The translations under genes and the position numbers were made by a program. A stretch of DNA of 64,000 nt. Origin: Acidimicrobiales bacterium. Lineage in GTDB: Bacteria; Actinomycetota; Acidimicrobiia; Acidimicrobiales; SHLQ01. The stretch covers positions 7,782 to 71,781 of the forward strand of contig JAHDDK010000011.1 of assembly GCA_020629375.1 (NCBI GenBank), given 5' to 3'. The notes under the pieces were generated by a model that worked only from the letters and a program-made list of their open reading frames with translations, did not search any database and was not told where the DNA came from. The stretch's first letter is position 1, and the number at the start of each line of letters is the position of its first letter. Of the stretch, positions 40,677 to 49,689 are shown piece after piece.

Positions 40677-41467
40677 CAGGATCCCTCCACCGGGCTCGCG
40701 GGCTCCGGTTCACGTCCGTGTCGTGCATTCTCGCGGTTGTTCCCTCGGACGCCACCATCGAGACGCCCAAGCACATCCTCGGCGGCCTGTTGTTCGGCCT
40801 GTTTCTTCGAGCTACCACTGCCCTGACCAACCGCGTCCCCAACCGTGACCGTCGCGGCGAACCGTCGACCGTGATCGGGACCTGAGGTCGTCACGACATA
40901 CCGCGGCGGGCCCTGGCCAATGGCGGCCGCCCGCTCCTGTAGCCGGGTCTTGTGGTCGTTTCCGCCTGGACGAGCGAGCGCTTCGGCGCACCGAGACCCG
41001 AGGAGCCCGGAGATGACGCGTGTGCTCTCGGCGATGGACGAGTCGAGGTGTACCGCCCCGAAGATGGCCTCCATCGCGTCGGCGAGAATCGACTCCTTGT
41101 CGCGTCCGCCAGACAACTCCTCGCCTCGTCCGAGACGCATCGCGTCGCCAAGTCCGATTGTTCGGGCACAGTCGGCGAGCGACGACATGTTCACGACTTC
41201 GGCACGCGCTTTGGCGAGGTCTCCTTCGGTCAGCAACGGCGCACCGGAAAACAACAACTCCGTCACCACGAGACCCAGCACCGAATCGCCGAGGAACTCG
41301 AGACGTTCGTTCGAGTCACCGCCGTGCTCCGCGCACCACGAACGATGGGTGCAAGCCAGCTCGAGCAAGCTCGGATCATCGAACTCGTGACCAAGCGCAT
41401 CCTGCAGAGCCTCCGCGGCAGCGAGCGGGTCCGGCGTCGACGCCTCGGCGTCGGTGGAATCAGCCAA
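40676..41467 (-). CDS. rnc: ribonuclease III
   Basis: RNase III cuts double-stranded RNA, including rRNA precursors. The 263-residue enzyme has the catalytic signature NERLEFLGDSVLGLVV, a second acidic site DAMEAIFGAVHLD and a C-terminal double-stranded-RNA-binding domain (HKTRLQERAAAIGQGPPRY, then GSGSSKKQAEQQAAEDVL). The only start that keeps the family sequence and limits overlap is TTG at 41467, which overlaps the acpP stop by eight bases. The C-terminal tail after the RNA-binding domain is about 30 residues and polar. Confidence 0.95.
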   Translation of the reverse strand: MADSTDAEASTPDPLAAAEALQDALGHEFDDPSLLELACTHRSWCAEHGGDSNERLEFLGDSVLGLVVTELLFSGAPLLTEGDLAKARAEVVNMSSLADCARTIGLGDAMRLGRGEELSGGRDKESILADAMEAIFGAVHLDSSIAESTRVISGLLGSRCAEALARPGGNDHKTRLQERAAAIGQGPPRYVVTTSGPDHGRRFAATVTVGDAVGQGSGSSKKQAEQQAAEDVLGRLDGGVRGNNRENARHGREPEPASPVEGS

Positions 41468-41750
41468 GCCGGGTGACGACGTAGTCGACTGCGTCGCGCA
41501 CCGTCTTGAGATCTTCGAGATCGTCGTCCTCGATCCGGAAGCCCACGGAGCGCTCTCCGAGCTCCTCCTCGATGGCTTCGACAAGTTCGATCAACGCAAG
41601 CGAGTCCGCGTCGAGGTCGTCCTGAAACGAATCTCCCTCAGCGATCTGATCGGGCTCGATCTCGAGAATCTCGGCGAGGCGGTCGCGGACGATACCCAGA
41701 ACTTCGCTGCGATCGGGCTTGTCTCCGGACACGTGAGTTTCGGCTGGCAT
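41460..41750 (-). CDS. acpP: acyl carrier protein
   Basis: This 96-residue carrier holds growing fatty-acyl chains on a phosphopantetheine arm. The attachment serine is in DLDADSLALIELVEAIEEELG, and the flanking helices (VRDRLAEILEIEPDQI; DLEDLKTVRDAVDYV) are typical. It is slightly longer than the usual 75-80 residues through an N-terminal extension of about 15 residues. GGGGGAG precedes the ATG at 41750; the in-frame ATG at 41807 lacks support. It lies between plsX and rnc. Confidence 0.95.
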   Translation of the reverse strand: MPAETHVSGDKPDRSEVLGIVRDRLAEILEIEPDQIAEGDSFQDDLDADSLALIELVEAIEEELGERSVGFRIEDDDLEDLKTVRDAVDYVVTRLG

Positions 41751-41816
41751 GATCGGCACTCCCCCTCCGTGGAACGACGCCGCATCGTATCCGAAATGGC
41801 GCCTCATGCGGGTCGA

Positions 41817-42800
41817 TCAGGCGTTGACCGCACCGGCGATCTTGCCGACCAGATCGCCGTTCACCATCTCGGAGGCCACCGAAATCGCATTGAGCATGGC
41901 GACGTCCTTGGACGATCCGTGGCTGATGATACAGACGCCTTTGGTGCCGAGAAGCATCGCTCCGCCGTACGAATCGGCGTTGAACCGCTCGTAGAGCGGT
42001 GCCAGCGCCGGGAGAAGCATCGCAGCACCTTCTCGGGCTTCGTCGGACGAATCAAACGCCTGAAGCAAGGCATTGATGATGTTCTTCGCCGCGCCTTCGA
42101 GGGTCTTCAGCGCCACATTGCCCGTGAATCCATCGGTAACGACCACGTCGGCTTCGTCAGCCATCAGGTCGCGTCCCTCGACGTTCCCGATCCACTCGGC
42201 GCCTTGCGCAGACCAGTCGACCTCGTCGAGCAGCGCCCACGCCTCCTTGACAAGCGGCGAACCCTTGCCGGCTTCTTCGCCGATCGAGAGCAACCCGATA
42301 CGCGGTCGGTCGATGCCGAAGCGCGCCTTCGAGAACACGGCGCCCATCTGGGCGAACTGCACGAGCCATTCGGCGCGGCATTCGGCGTTGGCGCCTGCGT
42401 CGAGCAGTACGGTCGGTTCGCCCGTCGGACCGGGAATCGGCGTCGCAATCGCTGGTCGCGAAACACCTTTGATGCGTCCGGTTCGGAGCAAGGCCGATGC
42501 CATCGTCGCCCCGGTGTTGCCCGCGGAGACCATCGCGCTGGCGTGGCCATCCCGCACCGCTTCGGCAGCACGAACGAGCGAGGAGTCCTTCATCGTTCGG
42601 ACGCTCGAACCCGGGTCGGCGTCCATGGCGATCACCTCGGACGCCTCGATGACATCGATGTCGCCGACGTCACCCAGTTCGTCTCGCCTCCCGACGAGGA
42701 CAACGGGAATACCACGCTCCTCGACGGCACGCCGCGCTCCGGCGACGATGGCGTCTGGGGCGTTGTCGCCGCCCATGGCATCGACGGCGATGGGGAGCAT
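41817..42800 (-). CDS. plsX: phosphate acyltransferase PlsX
   Basis: PlsX makes acyl-phosphate from acyl-ACP, the donor for glycerolipid synthesis by PlsY. The 327-residue protein opens MLPIAVDAMGGDNAPD and shows SAGNTGATMASALLRTGRI, VLLDAGANAECRAEWL, IGLLSIGEEAGKG, VVTDGFTGNVALKTLEG and GAMLLGTKGVCIISHGSS. The plsX-acpP-rnc order links lipid synthesis and RNA processing, as in many bacteria. The ATG at 42800 starts the family sequence. Confidence 0.97.
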   Translation of the reverse strand: MLPIAVDAMGGDNAPDAIVAGARRAVEERGIPVVLVGRRDELGDVGDIDVIEASEVIAMDADPGSSVRTMKDSSLVRAAEAVRDGHASAMVSAGNTGATMASALLRTGRIKGVSRPAIATPIPGPTGEPTVLLDAGANAECRAEWLVQFAQMGAVFSKARFGIDRPRIGLLSIGEEAGKGSPLVKEAWALLDEVDWSAQGAEWIGNVEGRDLMADEADVVVTDGFTGNVALKTLEGAAKNIINALLQAFDSSDEAREGAAMLLPALAPLYERFNADSYGGAMLLGTKGVCIISHGSSKDVAMLNAISVASEMVNGDLVGKIAGAVNA

Positions 42801-42814
42801 CTGTTTCGTCCCGC

Positions 42815-42994
42815 TCAGTCGACGTCGATGGCCTGACGGCCGCCGTACCAACCGCAGTTGTCACACACGACGTGCGGTCGCTTTGCTGCGCCGCATCGCG
42901 GACAGGTCGACCGACCCGAGGTACGGATACGCCAGGCCGAGGATCGGCGGCTCCGGCTCTTCGCTTTGGAGGTCTTCTTCTTCGGAACGGCCAT
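42815..42994 (-). CDS. rpmF: 50S ribosomal protein bL32 (zinc-binding form)
   Basis: This 59-residue protein starts MAVPKKKTSKAKSRSRRS and keeps both zinc-binding pairs (CPRCG and CDNCG). The presence of all four cysteines marks the zinc-bound isoform, not the zinc-free paralogue made under zinc limitation. It lies 14 bp before plsX and 105 bp after the DUF177 gene, the usual order. Confidence 0.97.
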   Translation of the reverse strand: MAVPKKKTSKAKSRSRRSSAWRIRTSGRSTCPRCGAAKRPHVVCDNCGWYGGRQAIDVD

Positions 42995-43099
42995 GACGCC
43001 ACCTGTGGTCTCGAAACGTGGCCCGACCAGGTGCCGGGCGGCGCGCCGCATCCGGCGCACACGAGTGCGACAGCGTATCGCCTCCCCCGGCGAATACGG

Positions 43100-43717
43100 T
43101 CACTCGCCGTCGTCGAACCGGATCTCGCTCAGCGCTGCCCAGCGCGGGTCGATCTCCGGCTCGGTATCCGCGCCCTCGTCCGTCGGGCCCGTGGCGGGAA
43201 AACGGTCGGGGTCGGCGCCGGCGCAGTCGTCCGCGCACAAGGGCGAGAGCGGCAGCGCCAACATGAGCTCGTCGCGCACGACGAGCTCGAGATCAACGCG
43301 GTCGTCCACCACTGGGTAGGCCTCCGCGTCGTCGAGCGATTCGACATCGGGCCCCGCATCGGTCAGATCGACATCCGACGGGAGGTCGACGAACGGCACC
43401 TCGAGTTCGGCGTCGATGATTCCGGCTACCGGATCGAGACAGCGGCGACACTCGGCCTCCCAACCGCCAGTCACACGCAGCCGGCCCACGATTCCCGATG
43501 ACGAAACGTCGAGCACGCCGTCGACCCCAACTTCGCTGCCGGCGGGGATGCGTCCAGTGGTGATCGCCAGATCGTCTGGCGCATCGAGGGCCGCGTGCAC
43601 TCGAATCGGCTCGACCGATTCGACCACTGCCCCACCGGGTTGACGAAGGGTTCGGCGTAGCCGCGCCACATCGATCCGGAGCCCAGACCAGCTCGAGATC
43701 TCGACGTGATCAGCCAT
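43100..43717 (-). CDS. DUF177/YceD-family protein
   Basis: This 205-residue protein is of the family found beside rpmF in most bacteria and implicated in large-subunit rRNA accumulation. The signature is present: CRRCLDPV near residue 90 and LALPLSPLCADDC near residue 155, each with conserved cysteines. The N-terminal half is beta-rich. The C-terminal 40 residues are acidic. It precedes rpmF and follows the DivIVA-like gene by 33 bp. Confidence 0.88.
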   Translation of the reverse strand: MADHVEISSWSGLRIDVARLRRTLRQPGGAVVESVEPIRVHAALDAPDDLAITTGRIPAGSEVGVDGVLDVSSSGIVGRLRVTGGWEAECRRCLDPVAGIIDAELEVPFVDLPSDVDLTDAGPDVESLDDAEAYPVVDDRVDLELVVRDELMLALPLSPLCADDCAGADPDRFPATGPTDEGADTEPEIDPRWAALSEIRFDDGE

Positions 43718-43750
43718 GTGTCGCTCCGTTCGGGTGTCCCCCGAACGTCG

Positions 43751-44368
43751 TCAGGAGAAGTCCTGGTCGAACAGTCCAGATCGTTCGGCTTCGGCCTCGA
43801 TCAGCTCGGTTTCCCGAGTGAGGTCGATCGGCCCGACCCCCTGGAGCCGGTTCCGCCCGGTCGCCACGACCGTTCGTGTCCGGTCGAGTATGCCTTCGAG
43901 CGCAGCCAACCGGGCATCGCAGAAGTCTTCGGTCTCCCGACGCATGCGGCGCGCCTCGGCTTCGGCATCGGCGATCAGCCGCTGCGCCCGCTGCTCAGCG
44001 GATTTCACGACCTCGGTTCGTTCGACCATCCGCTCCGCCCGAGACCGAGCGACCGACACGATCTCTTCACCTTCGAGCCGAACCCGTTCGAGATATTCGT
44101 CTCGCTCACGCAGCAACCACCGGGCAGCCCGCAGATCGTCGGGCAGTGCCGCCATGGCCTGGCGGAGCAGGTCGAGAATCGGATCGCCCTGGATCATCAA
44201 CGACGTCGACAGCGGCATCGGCCGAGCGTTCTCGATGATCAAGATCGCTTCTTTGAGCCGACGTTCGACCTCGGGGACGTGATTGGCCGGAGCCTCACGA
44301 GCAGGCATCGGCAATGCTGACGGCGGATGGAGCTCGTGCACCTCGGCGTCGGATGGCAGATCGGTCAT
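43751..44368 (-). CDS. DivIVA-like coiled-coil protein
   Basis: This 205-residue protein has a long central coiled coil (about 80-165: LLRERDEYLERVRLEGEEIV, then AERMVERTEVVKSAEQRAQRL and AEAEARRMRRETEDF). It resembles the DivIVA-like/ATP-synthase-B-like proteins encoded between coaD and the DUF177 gene in actinobacteria, which are linked to polar growth or division. No membrane segment is seen. It overlaps coaD by four bases (ATGA, 44365-44368). The role in cell shape is inferred from family and position. Confidence 0.75.
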   Translation of the reverse strand: MTDLPSDAEVHELHPPSALPMPAREAPANHVPEVERRLKEAILIIENARPMPLSTSLMIQGDPILDLLRQAMAALPDDLRAARWLLRERDEYLERVRLEGEEIVSVARSRAERMVERTEVVKSAEQRAQRLIADAEAEARRMRRETEDFCDARLAALEGILDRTRTVVATGRNRLQGVGPIDLTRETELIEAEAERSGLFDQDFS

Positions 44369-44844
44369 GTCGAGAACTTCTCCCGAAGCACCCGGAGGGC
44401 CGGCGGCGGAACCATCGACGACACATTGCCGCCGTACCGGGCGATCTCGTTGATGAGCCGGGATGCGAGAAACGACTTCTCCGACGCGCTCGGTAAGAAG
44501 ATGGTGTGGACGCCGGAGATCGCTTTGTTCATCTGGGCCATCTGCAACTCGGACTCGAAGTCCGAAACGGCCCGAAGACCCTTGACGATGAAGTCCGCCT
44601 CCATCTCTTGTGCCAGGTCGACAACGAGCGACGAGAACATCGTGATCGACACGTTGTCGAGGTGTTCGAACGTCTCCGTCAGAACCTGTTCGCGTTCCTC
44701 GAGGGTGAGGACACCTGCTGACTTCTGCGGATTCCGCATGGCGGCGACGATCACGTGATCGAAGAGCTGCGACGCGGTCTCGACGATTTCGACGTGACCG
44801 TTGTGCACCGGATCAAACGAACCCGGGTACAGCACGGTGGTCAT
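44365..44844 (-). CDS. coaD: phosphopantetheine adenylyltransferase
   Basis: CoaD transfers AMP to 4'-phosphopantetheine, the penultimate step of CoA synthesis. The 159-residue enzyme shows TVLYPGSFDPVHNGHVEIV with the (T/H)xGH motif, RNPQKSAGVLTLEER, VKGLRAVSDFESELQMAQMN and SEKSFLASRLINEIA. Length and motifs are complete. The ATG at 44844 overlaps the rsmD stop (ATGA). Confidence 0.97.
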   Translation of the reverse strand: MTTVLYPGSFDPVHNGHVEIVETASQLFDHVIVAAMRNPQKSAGVLTLEEREQVLTETFEHLDNVSITMFSSLVVDLAQEMEADFIVKGLRAVSDFESELQMAQMNKAISGVHTIFLPSASEKSFLASRLINEIARYGGNVSSMVPPPALRVLREKFST

Positions 44845-45371
44845 TCAGTCGTTCCGTTCCGGGCGAACACGGTGACCACCGTAGTCCCGTAGGTCTTCTC
44901 CCGAACGACATCCCAGCGAGGATGTTCGCCGACGACCTCACCCGCCTCAGCGACAAGCCAGCGCGAGTCGATCCGGTCGAGCAGTTGCAGCCATTCGTCG
45001 TCGGCGTACGGGGGGTCGGCGAGCACCAGGTCGGCCCTCGGTGGCTGTTGATCGAGCCACGACCCGACATCGGCGTGGACCACGGTTGCCCGATCGGCGA
45101 ATCCGACGCTGTCGAGGTTGTTCTGGATGCACGCGATCGCCCGACGATCCTGTTCGACAAAGGTGCAGTGGGCGGCGCCGCGACTGAGGGCCTCGATCCC
45201 GAGAGCACCACAGCCGGCATAAAGATCAACGACGGTCTCGCCACCGTGCACACCGAGGCTGAACAACATGTTGAAGATCGACTCCCGGACCCGGTCAGAA
45301 GTCGGACGCGTGCGATTGCCGCTCGGGGCTTCGAGCGGTCGTCCTCGAGCGTCACCAGCGACGACTCTCAT
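44841..45371 (-). CDS. rsmD: 16S rRNA (guanine966-N2)-methyltransferase
   Basis: This is a 176-residue SAM-dependent methyltransferase for G966 of 16S rRNA. It opens MRVVAGDARGRPLEAPSGN, with RPTSDRVRESIFNML, the SAM site VVDLYAGCGALGIEALSRGA and the catalytic LADPPYADDEW (N/DPPY motif). It is coupled by four-base overlaps to both the small zinc-ribbon gene upstream and coaD downstream. rsmD-coaD is a widely conserved pair. Confidence 0.95.
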   Translation of the reverse strand: MRVVAGDARGRPLEAPSGNRTRPTSDRVRESIFNMLFSLGVHGGETVVDLYAGCGALGIEALSRGAAHCTFVEQDRRAIACIQNNLDSVGFADRATVVHADVGSWLDQQPPRADLVLADPPYADDEWLQLLDRIDSRWLVAEAGEVVGEHPRWDVVREKTYGTTVVTVFARNGTTE

Positions 45372-45556
45372 CTCGGGTATCCCCCCTCATCGAGGTCGCG
45401 TTCGTCGAACTCGACATCCCATCGATCGAGACAATCGGCGCACCGGTACGCGACGACCGCACCGGCCGACCAGCCTTCGGCTGGTTCATAGCCGAGGCGA
45501 TGGCAGGTGCCGCCACAGTCGACGCACACGATCGTTTCGGGAACGGTGATCCCCAC
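45368..45556 (-). CDS. small zinc-ribbon-like protein (62 aa)
   Basis: This short protein carries two Cys pairs, CVDCGGTC near residue 11 and CADCLDRW near residue 41, in the spacing of a treble-clef or zinc-ribbon fold, and a highly acidic C-terminus. The GTG at 45556 leads into VPETIVCVDCG; longer frames to 45676 read into the recG end. It is coupled to rsmD by a four-base overlap. The function is unknown, and its coupling suggests a role with rRNA methylation or the ribosome. Confidence 0.68.
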   Translation of the reverse strand: MGITVPETIVCVDCGGTCHRLGYEPAEGWSAGAVVAYRCADCLDRWDVEFDERDLDEGGYPR

Positions 45557-45587
45557 ACCCGCGAGAGTACCGGCCCCGAGACCGTGA

Positions 45588-47735
45588 TCAGTTCTTTCGG
45601 AGGTACTCGGTCTCCTCGCCCCCGAGAAGGACGGCAGCATCGTCGAGGAGCGCCTCGAGTGCTGGAGCATCGGCATCGAGGAGTTCGAGCGCCACCTCTC
45701 GTGCGTGCGTCACCACCTCTCGGTCGGTCTTCAGCGATGCGAGTCGGAGGTCGTTGCGGCCCTTCTGCCGATCGCCGAGGATCGTGCCTTCGCCGCGGAG
45801 CTCCAGGTCAATTTCGGCGAGGGCGAAACCGTCGGTCGATTCGACGAGCGCTTCGAGCCTCGCTTCGCCGTCGCTGGTCGTGGCTTCGCCAGCGAGCCAA
45901 CAGGTCGATGCGTGCGTTCCCCGTCCAACACGCCCTCGAAGCTGGTGGAGCTGCGCGATGCCGAACCGACCAGCGTCGAGGATCACCATCACCGTCGCAT
46001 TGGGGACGTCGACACCCACCTCGATCACGGTCGTCGCCACGAGGACATCGACGTCGCCAGACCGGAACGCCGACATGACCGACTCTTTCTCGGCCGAGGT
46101 CATCCGCCCGTGCAGCAACTCGACTGCGAGGCCGTGAAGTTCGCCACCGATGAGTTCCTCGTGGGTCTCGACGACGGATCGGACTTCGAGCGCGTCGGAC
46201 GCGTCGATCAGCGGGCACACGACGTAGGCCTGCCGCCCGTCCGCGACTTCGTCCCGGACGTGGGACCACATCTCTGCCTCGTCGAGCGGGCCGTCTGCCC
46301 ATCGAGTCACGATCGGGGTCCGCCCCGGAGGCAGCTCGTCGAGGACGCTCACATCGAGATCGCCGTAGACCGTCATCGCCGCCGTACGCGGAATCGGGGT
46401 CGCGGTCATGACGAGCACATCGGGCTCGCTACCGTCGGGGCCCTTGTCGCGCAGCACCGCCCGCTGTTCGACCCCGAACCGATGTTGCTCGTCGATGACA
46501 ACCATTCCGAGCCGGAAGAAGCCGACCGCATCCTGGATGAGCGCGTGGGTGCCGATGACGATGTCGACGTCACCCGACTGCGTCTGAGCGAGGATTCGGC
46601 GGCGATCAGCCGTCGACACCCCATTGGTCAGGAGTTCGACCCGCAGCGGACGGGTTCCGAGCAGCGAGTTCGGGTCGTGAACCTCGAGCCCGGCGAGTAG
46701 CCCACTCACGCCGAGGTGATGCTGCTCGGCGAGGACTTCTGTCGGCGCCATCATCGCCCCCTGGAAACCGCCCTCCACGGCGCTGAGCAGGGCGTGAACG
46801 GCCACGAGCGTCTTGCCGGCACCAACATCGCCCTGGAGCAAGCGGTGCATCGGGTGCGGTCGCTGCATGTCTTCGACGATCTCCCGGATCACCCGCTGCT
46901 GTGCGCCGGTCAATGGAAACCCGAGGCTCTGGAGGAGCTTGCCCGTCATCAGACCCGACGGCGCATGATCGACCCCCACCTCGGTGGCTTGCCGATCACG
47001 CTGTTGGCGGACAAGCTCGAGCTGGATCGAGAACAACTCGTCGAATACGAGGCGTCGTCGAGCGTCAGCAACGTCGGTCATCGCCTCGGGCGTGTGGATG
47101 CCGACGATGGCGGTGTCACGGTCGACGAACCCGAAGCGGCGCCGAATCTCGTCGGGCAGCGGATCGGCGATCGACCGCTGGCGCGACCGCCGGATGGCTT
47201 CCTCGACGAGACGGGCGACGTCGGCGCTGGCGACTCCCCCCTTTTCGGATTGCGGGTAGACCGGAACGACTCTCCCGGTCTGGTCGCCGAGCAGGTCGAC
47301 GACCGGAGACGACATCTGCAGGGCACCCCGAAACTCGTCCACCTTTCCAAACAACACGACGTCCATGCCTTCGCTCAACTGGCGGGCGCGCCAAGGTTGG
47401 TTGAAGAAGGTTGCGGTGAGCCGTCCCGATCCGTCACCGACAACAACGGTGACCATCGTGCGCTTGCCGCGAAGCCGTCGCTGATCGACACGCTGCACCG
47501 TCGCCACGACCATCGCCTCTTCGCCGATGACGAGATCGCTGATCCGTTCTTCGCGGGTGCGATCGATCCAACGCCTCGGGTAGTACCGGAGCAGATCGAG
47601 AACCGAACGCACGTCGACTTTGGCAAGCGCTGCCGAACGCTTGGGGCCCACCCCTTTGAGTCGATCGACCTCGAGGGCATCGAGATCGCGCAGCGTGAGC
47701 GGCGACGACGCCGAACCCGAGTGATCTGTGGTCAC
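45588..47735 (-). CDS. recG: ATP-dependent DNA helicase RecG
   Basis: RecG remodels stalled replication forks and Holliday junctions. The 715-residue protein has the wedge domain with the OB fold (about 60-190), then the superfamily 2 core with Walker A LLQGDVGAGKTLVAVHALL, the DEQH box VVIDEQHRFGVEQRA, TATPIPRTAAM and motif [19 protein letters not shown]. The GTG at 47735 overlaps the fakA stop (GTGA), so a longer frame to 47978 was rejected. The fakA-recG-rsmD-coaD order is typical. Confidence 0.97.
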   Translation of the reverse strand: MTTDHSGSASSPLTLRDLDALEVDRLKGVGPKRSAALAKVDVRSVLDLLRYYPRRWIDRTREERISDLVIGEEAMVVATVQRVDQRRLRGKRTMVTVVVGDGSGRLTATFFNQPWRARQLSEGMDVVLFGKVDEFRGALQMSSPVVDLLGDQTGRVVPVYPQSEKGGVASADVARLVEEAIRRSRQRSIADPLPDEIRRRFGFVDRDTAIVGIHTPEAMTDVADARRRLVFDELFSIQLELVRQQRDRQATEVGVDHAPSGLMTGKLLQSLGFPLTGAQQRVIREIVEDMQRPHPMHRLLQGDVGAGKTLVAVHALLSAVEGGFQGAMMAPTEVLAEQHHLGVSGLLAGLEVHDPNSLLGTRPLRVELLTNGVSTADRRRILAQTQSGDVDIVIGTHALIQDAVGFFRLGMVVIDEQHRFGVEQRAVLRDKGPDGSEPDVLVMTATPIPRTAAMTVYGDLDVSVLDELPPGRTPIVTRWADGPLDEAEMWSHVRDEVADGRQAYVVCPLIDASDALEVRSVVETHEELIGGELHGLAVELLHGRMTSAEKESVMSAFRSGDVDVLVATTVIEVGVDVPNATVMVILDAGRFGIAQLHQLRGRVGRGTHASTCWLAGEATTSDGEARLEALVESTDGFALAEIDLELRGEGTILGDRQKGRNDLRLASLKTDREVVTHAREVALELLDADAPALEALLDDAAVLLGGEETEYLRKN

Positions 47736-49375
47736 TCCACCCCGATGATGAAGGGGTACAGCGGCTGGCCGCCGTGGTGGATCTCGACCTCGAGATCGGG
47801 GTGCGACAATGCGATCTGTGCCTCGAGGGTTGACGCCTCGCCTTCGGTCGCGTCGGCTCCAACCACGATCGTGCAGATCTCGTGCTCGTCGGTGGCGAGC
47901 GTCGCCAGTACGCCGGCGGCTGCGGCGACGACATCCGCCTCGACGGCAACGATCGTGCCCTGCGCGAGGCCGAGCCAATCTCCATCGGCGATCTCGAAGC
48001 CCTCGGCGGTCGTGTCGCGTACGGCGCGGGTGACCTCCCCCTGCACCAGGTGTTCGAGCGCGTCACCCATGCCCGTCGCGTTCGTTTCGATGTCGGCCTG
48101 AGGGTCGTAGGCGATCAGCGCAGCCATGCCGCCGACGATGCTCCGGGTGGGAACGACGGTCACCGGCACGTCGGTCTCCCCTCCGACCTGCTCGGCGACG
48201 GCGATGATGTTCTTGTTGTTCGGCAAGATGATCACGCCGTCGGTCGGCAACTTGTCGACAGCGCCGAGGAAATCGGCGGTCGACGGGTTCATCGTCTGGC
48301 CGCCTTCGACGACGTACTGGACACCGAAACTGCGGAAGATGTCGGCCACGCCGTCTCCCACGCACACGGCGATGACGGCGGTGCTCGACGGGTCCGTGTC
48401 CTCGAGTGTGTCAACGGCTGCCGCTGCGGCCGCTTGGCGGACCCATTCCTGTTCTTCGACCTCTTCGAGCAGATCGGTCACTCGGATCTTGTGCGGACGC
48501 CCCACGTCAATTCCACACTCAATGGCCGCACCGATGTCGTCGGTGTGCACATGACAGTTCCAGATTCCGTCGCCGCCGACCACCACGATCGAATCGCCGA
48601 TTTCGGCCCATGCCGCCTTGAATCCGTCGATCGTCTCGTCGGGAGCGTCCAGGAAGAACATCACCTCGTATCGGAGATCGGCGATCGATTCGTGGTCGTG
48701 ATCGTCAGGGCGACTGTCGTCCATCGCCGGGATCGATGCGCCGTCCGGCATCACCGGCGCCGGGATTTCCCTCCCGTCGGCGACCTGGAGCGCGGCGTCG
48801 AAGAACATCAGCAGCCCGGTTCCGCCGGAGTCAACAACGCCCGCTTCGGCGAGCACCGGGAGCAGCTCTGGGGTCTTGGCGAGCGCTTCGGCAGCTCCAT
48901 TGCGACAGGCGACGAGGACATCGAGGAGTGATCCGTTCGCCGCGGGTTCGGCCGCTTCGGCCGCTTCCCGGACGACGGTGAGGATCGTGCCCTCGACCGG
49001 ATCACCGACGGCACCATAAGCCGCCTTCGCAGCCGCGCCGATGGCGACCGCGAAGTCCTTGCCCTCGATCCGATCGAGTTCGGCAAGCCCCGCTGACAAC
49101 CCGCGGAGGATCTGCGACATGATCACGCCCGAGTTGCCACGCGCCCCCATCAGCGACCCGTGGCTGATCGCCTTGCACACGTCAGCCATCGCCTCGCCGG
49201 CGTCGTTGAGTTCCTCGACGACCGACTCGAGCGTCAGCGACATGTTCGTGCCGGTGTCACCGTCAGGGACCGGATAGACGTTCAACGCGTTGACGACAGC
49301 CTTGTGCTCGACCAGGGCGTCACGAAAGGTCTCGACGACTCTGCGGAGATCACCCGCATCGAATGATTCGCTCAT
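47732..49375 (-). CDS. fakA: fatty acid kinase ATP-binding subunit FakA-like (DhaL + DAK1-like)
   Basis: This 547-residue protein has an N-terminal DhaL domain (about 1-205) with ATP/Mg motif YPVPDGDTGTNMSLT, HGSLMGARGNSGVI and VVDSGGTG. A C-terminal DAK1-2/FakA domain (about 250-547) follows, with WNCHVHTDDIGAAIE, PNNKNIIAVAEQ and PTRSIVGGMAALIAYDP. FakA phosphorylates fatty acids presented by FakB proteins, so exogenous fatty acids enter phospholipid synthesis. No FakB gene is visible here. It sits upstream of recG and the lipid genes acpP/plsX lie in the same region. Confidence 0.9.
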   Translation of the reverse strand: MSESFDAGDLRRVVETFRDALVEHKAVVNALNVYPVPDGDTGTNMSLTLESVVEELNDAGEAMADVCKAISHGSLMGARGNSGVIMSQILRGLSAGLAELDRIEGKDFAVAIGAAAKAAYGAVGDPVEGTILTVVREAAEAAEPAANGSLLDVLVACRNGAAEALAKTPELLPVLAEAGVVDSGGTGLLMFFDAALQVADGREIPAPVMPDGASIPAMDDSRPDDHDHESIADLRYEVMFFLDAPDETIDGFKAAWAEIGDSIVVVGGDGIWNCHVHTDDIGAAIECGIDVGRPHKIRVTDLLEEVEEQEWVRQAAAAAAVDTLEDTDPSSTAVIAVCVGDGVADIFRSFGVQYVVEGGQTMNPSTADFLGAVDKLPTDGVIILPNNKNIIAVAEQVGGETDVPVTVVPTRSIVGGMAALIAYDPQADIETNATGMGDALEHLVQGEVTRAVRDTTAEGFEIADGDWLGLAQGTIVAVEADVVAAAAGVLATLATDEHEICTIVVGADATEGEASTLEAQIALSHPDLEVEIHHGGQPLYPFIIGVE

Positions 49376-49448
49376 GCGGGCGCCAAGTTACCCGCGAGTG
49401 AAGCATGGATTCACATCCGCCGACGCCGATGTCTCGGGCCGCTCGCGT

Positions 49449-49679
49449 TCAGTCGGGCAACAGCTCCGGGGTTTCCATGTCGACCTCGGACCCGATCTGA
49501 ATCGTGGTCGCGAGGCCCGCATCGTCGAGCTGGTAGAGCACCCGCTGTCCCTGGCGCAGCATGCGGAAGACCGATCCGTCGAGTGCCCCGGGGGCGAGGT
49601 CGTATTCGTCGAACGTCACGTCGTCCATGACGACACCGTCGCCCGTCGCCGGATCATATGACTGCACCACTCCCTGCAT
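49449..49679 (-). CDS. small cold-shock-domain-like protein (76 aa)
   Basis: This 76-residue protein begins MQGVVQSYDPATGDGVVMDD, a cold-shock-domain-like opening in which GVV and the glycine-rich turn resemble GxVKWFNxxxGFGFI but without the aromatic RNP residues. It continues with FRMLRQGQRVLYQLDD and ends in SEVDMETPELLPD. It may bind nucleic acid weakly or be a structural relative. It follows pckA by 10 bp and ends 73 bp before fakA. The start is at 49679; the frame extends upstream inside pckA without family similarity. Confidence 0.72.
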   Translation of the reverse strand: MQGVVQSYDPATGDGVVMDDVTFDEYDLAPGALDGSVFRMLRQGQRVLYQLDDAGLATTIQIGSEVDMETPELLPD

Positions 49680-49689
49680 GACCGAGAGC

